Assembly (NCBI GenBank): GCA_031361295.1
Contig: JANMCN010000198.1
Coordinates: forward strand, 1-17,702
Length of the DNA: 17,702 nucleotides
DNA from: JALZOC01 sp031361295
GTDB lineage: Bacteria > Acidobacteriota > Vicinamibacteria > Vicinamibacterales > 2-12-FULL-66-21
Reading direction: 5' to 3'
Below the pieces are notes generated by a model. That model worked only from the letters and a program-made list of their open reading frames with translations, searched no databases and had not been told where the DNA came from. Shown here piece after piece: positions 15,387-17,702 of this stretch (its first letter is position 1; every line of letters begins with the position of its first letter). The translations under genes and the position numbers were made by a program.

Positions 15387-16712
15387 ATGAACGCACCAGA
15401 CATCAGGACGCCGCTGCCCGGGCCGAAGGCAAAAGCGATCATCGATCGTGATCGCCGGTTCGTGTCCCCCTCGTACACCCGCGACTACCCGTTCGTCATT
15501 GCACGCGGCGAAGGTGCGGTCGTCGAGGACGTGGACGGCAACCGGTTCCTCGACTGCGCGGCCGGCATCGCGGTCAATTCGACGGGCGTCTCACACCCGG
15601 ATGTCGTCGCCGCCATCGTCGCCCAGGCGCAGAAATTCATCCACATGTCCGGCACCGACTTCTACTACGAGCCGCAGGTGCGACTCGCGGAGGATCTCGC
15701 CTCCATCGTGCCGATTGAAGGAGAGGTCAGAACGTTCTTCGGTAACTCGGGCACGGAGGCGACCGAGGCCGCCCTCAAGCTGGCGCGGTATCACACCCGG
15801 CGGCAGGGCGTGATCGCGTTCATGGGGGCGTTCCACGGCCGATCGCTCGGTGCGCTGGCGCTGACCGCCAGCAAGGTCATCCAGCGCCGGGGCTTCTCGC
15901 CGTTCATGCCCGGCGTGTATCACGCGCCGTACCCGGACACCTACCGCTTCGACGGCAGCGCCGACCAGTGCGCCGAACTGGCGTTGTCATTCATCCGCGA
16001 TCAGATCCTCGTCCACCTCATTTCGCCGGATGAAGTGTCCGCCATTGTCGTCGAGCCCATCCAGGGCGAAGGTGGATACCTCGTGCCGCCGAAGGCGTTC
16101 CTGCAGGGGCTGCGGGAGCTCACCACGCAGCACGGGATGGTGTTCGTAGTCGACGAGGTGCAGTCCGGGATGGGGCGGACGGGACGGATGTTCGCCTGCG
16201 AGCATTTCGACCTGAAGGCGGACGTCGTGAACATCGCCAAGGGGATCGCCTCCGGCCTGCCACTCGGCGTAACGTGCGCGCGCGCCGAGATCATGACCTG
16301 GCCTCCGGGAGCGCATGCGAGCACGTTCGGCGGCAACCCCGTGTCGTGCGCCGCGGCGAATGCCACGATCGCCTTGCTGAAGGCCTCCCTCGTCAGCAAC
16401 GCCGCAGCCGTCGGCGCCTACCTCTTCGAGGGGCTGCGCGCCCTGCAGCCGAAATACCCGCTGATCGGCGATGTCCGTGGCCGCGGTCTCATGATCGGGA
16501 TCGAGCTCGTGCGCGACCCGAAGACGAAGGAGCGCGCGGTCGAGGAGCGCAACGCCCTCGTCCAGGCCATGTTCCGGCGGGGTGTGCTGATCCTGGGGGC
16601 GGGGAAGAACGCGCTTCGGCTGGCGCCGCCGCTGGTGTTTTCGAAGGCGCAGGCCGACAGCCTCCTGGACGTGTTCGACAAGGCGCTTGCCGAAGTGACA
16701 CAGAGTACGTAG
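15387..16712 (+). CDS. PLP-dependent class III aminotransferase (acetylornithine/GABA family)
   Basis: 441 residues, fold-type I PLP enzyme of the class III group. It has GNSGTEATEAALKLAR (cofactor phosphate binding), GAFHGRSLGALALT, the FVVDEVQSGMGRTG block with Asp256 for the pyridine nitrogen, and Lys285 in NIAKGIASGLPLG as the Schiff-base lysine. The N-terminal segment PGPKAKAIIDRD...SPSYTRDYPFVIARGEG and HMSGTDFYYE resemble the subgroup, best known from Pyrococcus and other thermophiles, that includes ornithine aminotransferases and amino-acid racemases. Substrate is thus open: acetylornithine, ornithine, 4-aminobutyrate, lysine or racemisation. The start ATG 15387 is about 20 bases past a GGGGGGA stretch. 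The last codons (AGT ACG TAG) lie within repeat copy 2, so the C-terminal residues come from the repeat. No arginine gene adjoins it. Confidence 0.94.
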   Translation: MNAPDIRTPLPGPKAKAIIDRDRRFVSPSYTRDYPFVIARGEGAVVEDVDGNRFLDCAAGIAVNSTGVSHPDVVAAIVAQAQKFIHMSGTDFYYEPQVRLAEDLASIVPIEGEVRTFFGNSGTEATEAALKLARYHTRRQGVIAFMGAFHGRSLGALALTASKVIQRRGFSPFMPGVYHAPYPDTYRFDGSADQCAELALSFIRDQILVHLISPDEVSAIVVEPIQGEGGYLVPPKAFLQGLRELTTQHGMVFVVDEVQSGMGRTGRMFACEHFDLKADVVNIAKGIASGLPLGVTCARAEIMTWPPGAHASTFGGNPVSCAAANATIALLKASLVSNAAAVGAYLFEGLRALQPKYPLIGDVRGRGLMIGIELVRDPKTKERAVEERNALVQAMFRRGVLILGAGKNALRLAPPLVFSKAQADSLLDVFDKALAEVTQST

Positions 16713-16732
16713 GGCGGAGCTTTCGCTCCGCC
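16705..16732 (+). repeat. Palindromic REP-like repeat, copy 2 (at the aminotransferase stop)
   Basis: Starts with the same 18 bases as copy 1 at 4652. Stem GGCGGAGC (16713-16720), loop TTTC, GCTCCGCC (16725-16732). The aminotransferase stop TAG (16710-16712) lies inside the conserved part. The two copies differ in the loop (TTCA or TTTC) and beyond the second arm. Confidence 0.75.
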
Positions 16733-16765
16733 TCAGCCGCCCGGTCGCGTGATTGCATCGTCGGT

Positions 16766-16770
16766 GGAGG
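16766..16770 (+). promoter_or_regulatory. Ribosome binding site of yraN
   Basis: GGAGG ends 5 bases before ATG 16776 and 11 before ATG 16782. It supports a start at 16776 over the GTG at 16749, which lies upstream of it. Confidence 0.65.
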
Positions 16771-16775
16771 CCCAC

Positions 16776-17141
16776 ATGACGATGGAGCGGCAGGCGTTCG
16801 GGAAAGCCGGGGAAGACCTGGCGGTTCGGGAGCTGGAGCGGCGAGGGTACGAAATTCTTGATCGCCGCTACCGGACCCGGCATGGCGAAATCGACGTGGT
16901 CGCGCGCGAGGGGGGCGCGACCGTGTTCGTCGAGGTGAAGGCGCGGGCGACTGCCGAGTTCGGGAGCGCCGCTGCGGCCGTGACGCCGCAGAAGCAGCGT
17001 CGGCTGCACTCCATGGCGCTGGACTACCTGGCCCGGCACCGGCTGTTCGGCGGGCCCTGCCGTTTCGACGTCGTCGCCGTCGACGGGACTGGGGCCGCAG
17101 CCGTCGTGACCGTCTACCGGTCGGCATTCCAGACGGCGTGA
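16776..17141 (+). CDS. YraN / UPF0102 family nuclease-fold protein
   Basis: 121 residues, the usual size of UPF0102. The order FGKAGEDLAVRELERRGYEIL, then RTRHGEIDVVAREGG, then TVFVEVKAR is the family hallmark and corresponds to a PD-(D/E)xK nuclease core with Asp40, Glu53 and Lys55 (and Glu38 in GEID). The C-terminal helix starts VTPQKQRRLHSMALDYLA and the last strand has CRFDVVAVDG. Biochemical function is unclear in the family; a DNA-processing role has been proposed from the fold. Start is taken as ATG 16776 because of the GGAGG 5 bases upstream; ATG 16782 is an alternative. The gene lies 63 bp after the aminotransferase and follows repeat copy 2. After the stop comes the tRNA promoter region. 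Confidence 0.93.
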   Translation: MTMERQAFGKAGEDLAVRELERRGYEILDRRYRTRHGEIDVVAREGGATVFVEVKARATAEFGSAAAAVTPQKQRRLHSMALDYLARHRLFGGPCRFDVVAVDGTGAAAVVTVYRSAFQTA

Positions 17142-17156
17142 GCCGCTCCCCCCGCC

Positions 17157-17186
17157 TTGATTGGCCGACGGACGCTGTGGTACGAT
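17157..17186 (+). promoter_or_regulatory. Candidate promoter of the tRNA-Gly/tRNA-Cys cluster
   Basis: TTGATT (17157-17162) and TACGAT (17181-17186), 18 bases apart, each match 4 of 6 consensus bases of a sigma-70 type promoter. It is the best-looking pair in the 103-bp gap after yraN. Transcription would start about 50 bases before the tRNA-Gly. Confidence 0.5.
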
Positions 17187-17244
17187 TGCCCCTTCCGGAC
17201 ATTTATCGTGGCCGTTCATGTGGCGGCCGTGCGTCCCCGGGTGA

Positions 17245-17319
17245 GCGGGAATAACTCAGTGGTAGAGTGCGACCTTGCCAAGGTCGAAGTCGCGGGTTCG
17301 AATCCCGTTTCCCGCTCCA
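17245..17319 (+). tRNA. tRNA-Gly (anticodon GCC)
   Basis: A complete cloverleaf: acceptor GCGGGAA/TTCCCGC, D arm ACTC/GAGT, anticodon stem CGACC/GGTCG around TTGCCAA (anticodon GCC), short variable loop, T arm GCGGG/CCCGT with TTCGAAT, and an encoded CCA end. tRNA-Gly(GCC) beside tRNA-Cys(GCA) also occurs in E. coli (glyW-cysT). Confidence 0.97.
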
Positions 17320-17373
17320 TTTTTGACCGTTGTTCGCAGAAGCGTCAGACCATGCATCTCGCCATCGGCCCCC

Positions 17374-17395
17374 GGACACGCTGTTGTCCGTGTCC
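17374..17395. other. Hairpin between the two tRNA genes
   Basis: GGACACG (17374-17380) pairs perfectly with CGTGTCC (17389-17395) around an 8-base loop. No T-run follows. It may guide processing of a joint tRNA-Gly/tRNA-Cys transcript or act in partial termination. The rest of the 121-bp spacer shows no gene and no convincing second promoter. Confidence 0.4.
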
Positions 17396-17440
17396 CTAGC
17401 ACACGGCCGGGATTCCTTCGTCCAATCAGGCTCTCCGACC

Positions 17441-17514
<74 letters not shown>

Positions 17515-17577
17515 ATTTTCCTTAGGAAATCTACTCGTCCCACGTCGTGCGCTCCCTCCGAAACGGGCTGACCGTAG

Positions 17578-17702
17578 CTAAACCGTAACCTTCGCGCGGA
17601 TCGGACTCCGCGCGTCGAGCTTCCGAACGGCCTCGCGGAGGTCGTTCTCGCTGACGATGTTGTACCGCTCGAAGACGCTGCGCGTCTTATGGCCGGTGAG
17701 CT
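17578..17702 (-). CDS. Tyrosine recombinase / phage integrase family, C-terminal 40 residues
   Basis: Only the C-terminus is in the window; the gene continues past the right edge. The minus frame reads LTGHKTRSVFERYNIVSE, then NDLREAVRKLDARSPIRAKV, and stops at TAG (17580-17578). The GHKTRSVFxRYNIV segment is characteristic of the catalytic end of a large group of phage-type integrases; the Tyr in RYNIV is the nucleophile that attacks DNA. It points towards tRNA-Cys, with its 3' end 63 bp from the tRNA. This arrangement suggests the edge of a genomic island or prophage. The upstream catalytic residues (Arg, His-x2-Arg) cannot be seen, so it may be intact or a remnant. Confidence 0.88.
   Translation of the reverse strand, partial: LTGHKTRSVFERYNIVSENDLREAVRKLDARSPIRAKVTV

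Noticed and set aside
16749..16775. GTG 16749 as the start of yraN
   Set aside because: The good GGAGG site lies after it and in front of ATG 16776, and the family N-terminus starts about there.

Overview
The window is GC-rich bacterial DNA, compact and gene-dense. A bacillithiol gene (bshC), a PEGA-domain kinase-like protein, a DUF1844 protein and repeated GTAGGGCGGAGC hairpins together suggest an Acidobacteriota chromosome, perhaps Vicinamibacteria. This assignment is an inference from gene content and style; no marker gene in the window settles it.

Layout. (1) Positions 1-1366: the N-terminal part of bshC on the minus strand, then a 55-codon CxxC zinc-ribbon-like gene, also minus, then a short divergent promoter region. 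(2) Positions 1367-10519, plus strand: a membrane pseudokinase with two C-terminal PEGA domains overlaps carA by 4 bp; carB follows after a 77-bp gap carrying a palindromic repeat; after a weak terminator-like hairpin comes comEC. (3) Positions 10538-11422: mazG, minus strand, convergent with comEC and divergent from the next block, with only 23 bp between the two start codons. (4) Positions 11446-17141, plus strand: a DUF1844 protein, a PhnP-like metallo-beta-lactamase-fold hydrolase, ribF, a 94-residue unknown protein, cysS, a class III aminotransferase with a second copy of the palindromic repeat at its stop codon, and yraN. (5) Positions 17245-17514: tRNA-Gly(GCC) and tRNA-Cys(GCA). (6) From 17578 to the right edge: the C-terminus of a tyrosine recombinase pointing at the tRNA-Cys gene, probably the border of an integrated element.

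How the genes fit together. Most of the window is housekeeping: carbamoyl phosphate synthesis for pyrimidines and arginine (carAB), flavin cofactors (ribF), cysteine charging (cysS next to tRNA-Cys), nucleotide-pool cleaning (mazG) and DNA uptake (comEC). The less ordinary parts are the pseudokinase coupled to carA, the small zinc-ribbon gene beside bshC, a tiny RsbW-like remnant between ribF and cysS, the dispersed hairpin repeat, and the recombinase at tRNA-Cys. I found no CRISPR array, rRNA gene, complete insertion sequence or recognisable defence system. Every stretch longer than about 120 bp holds a called gene.
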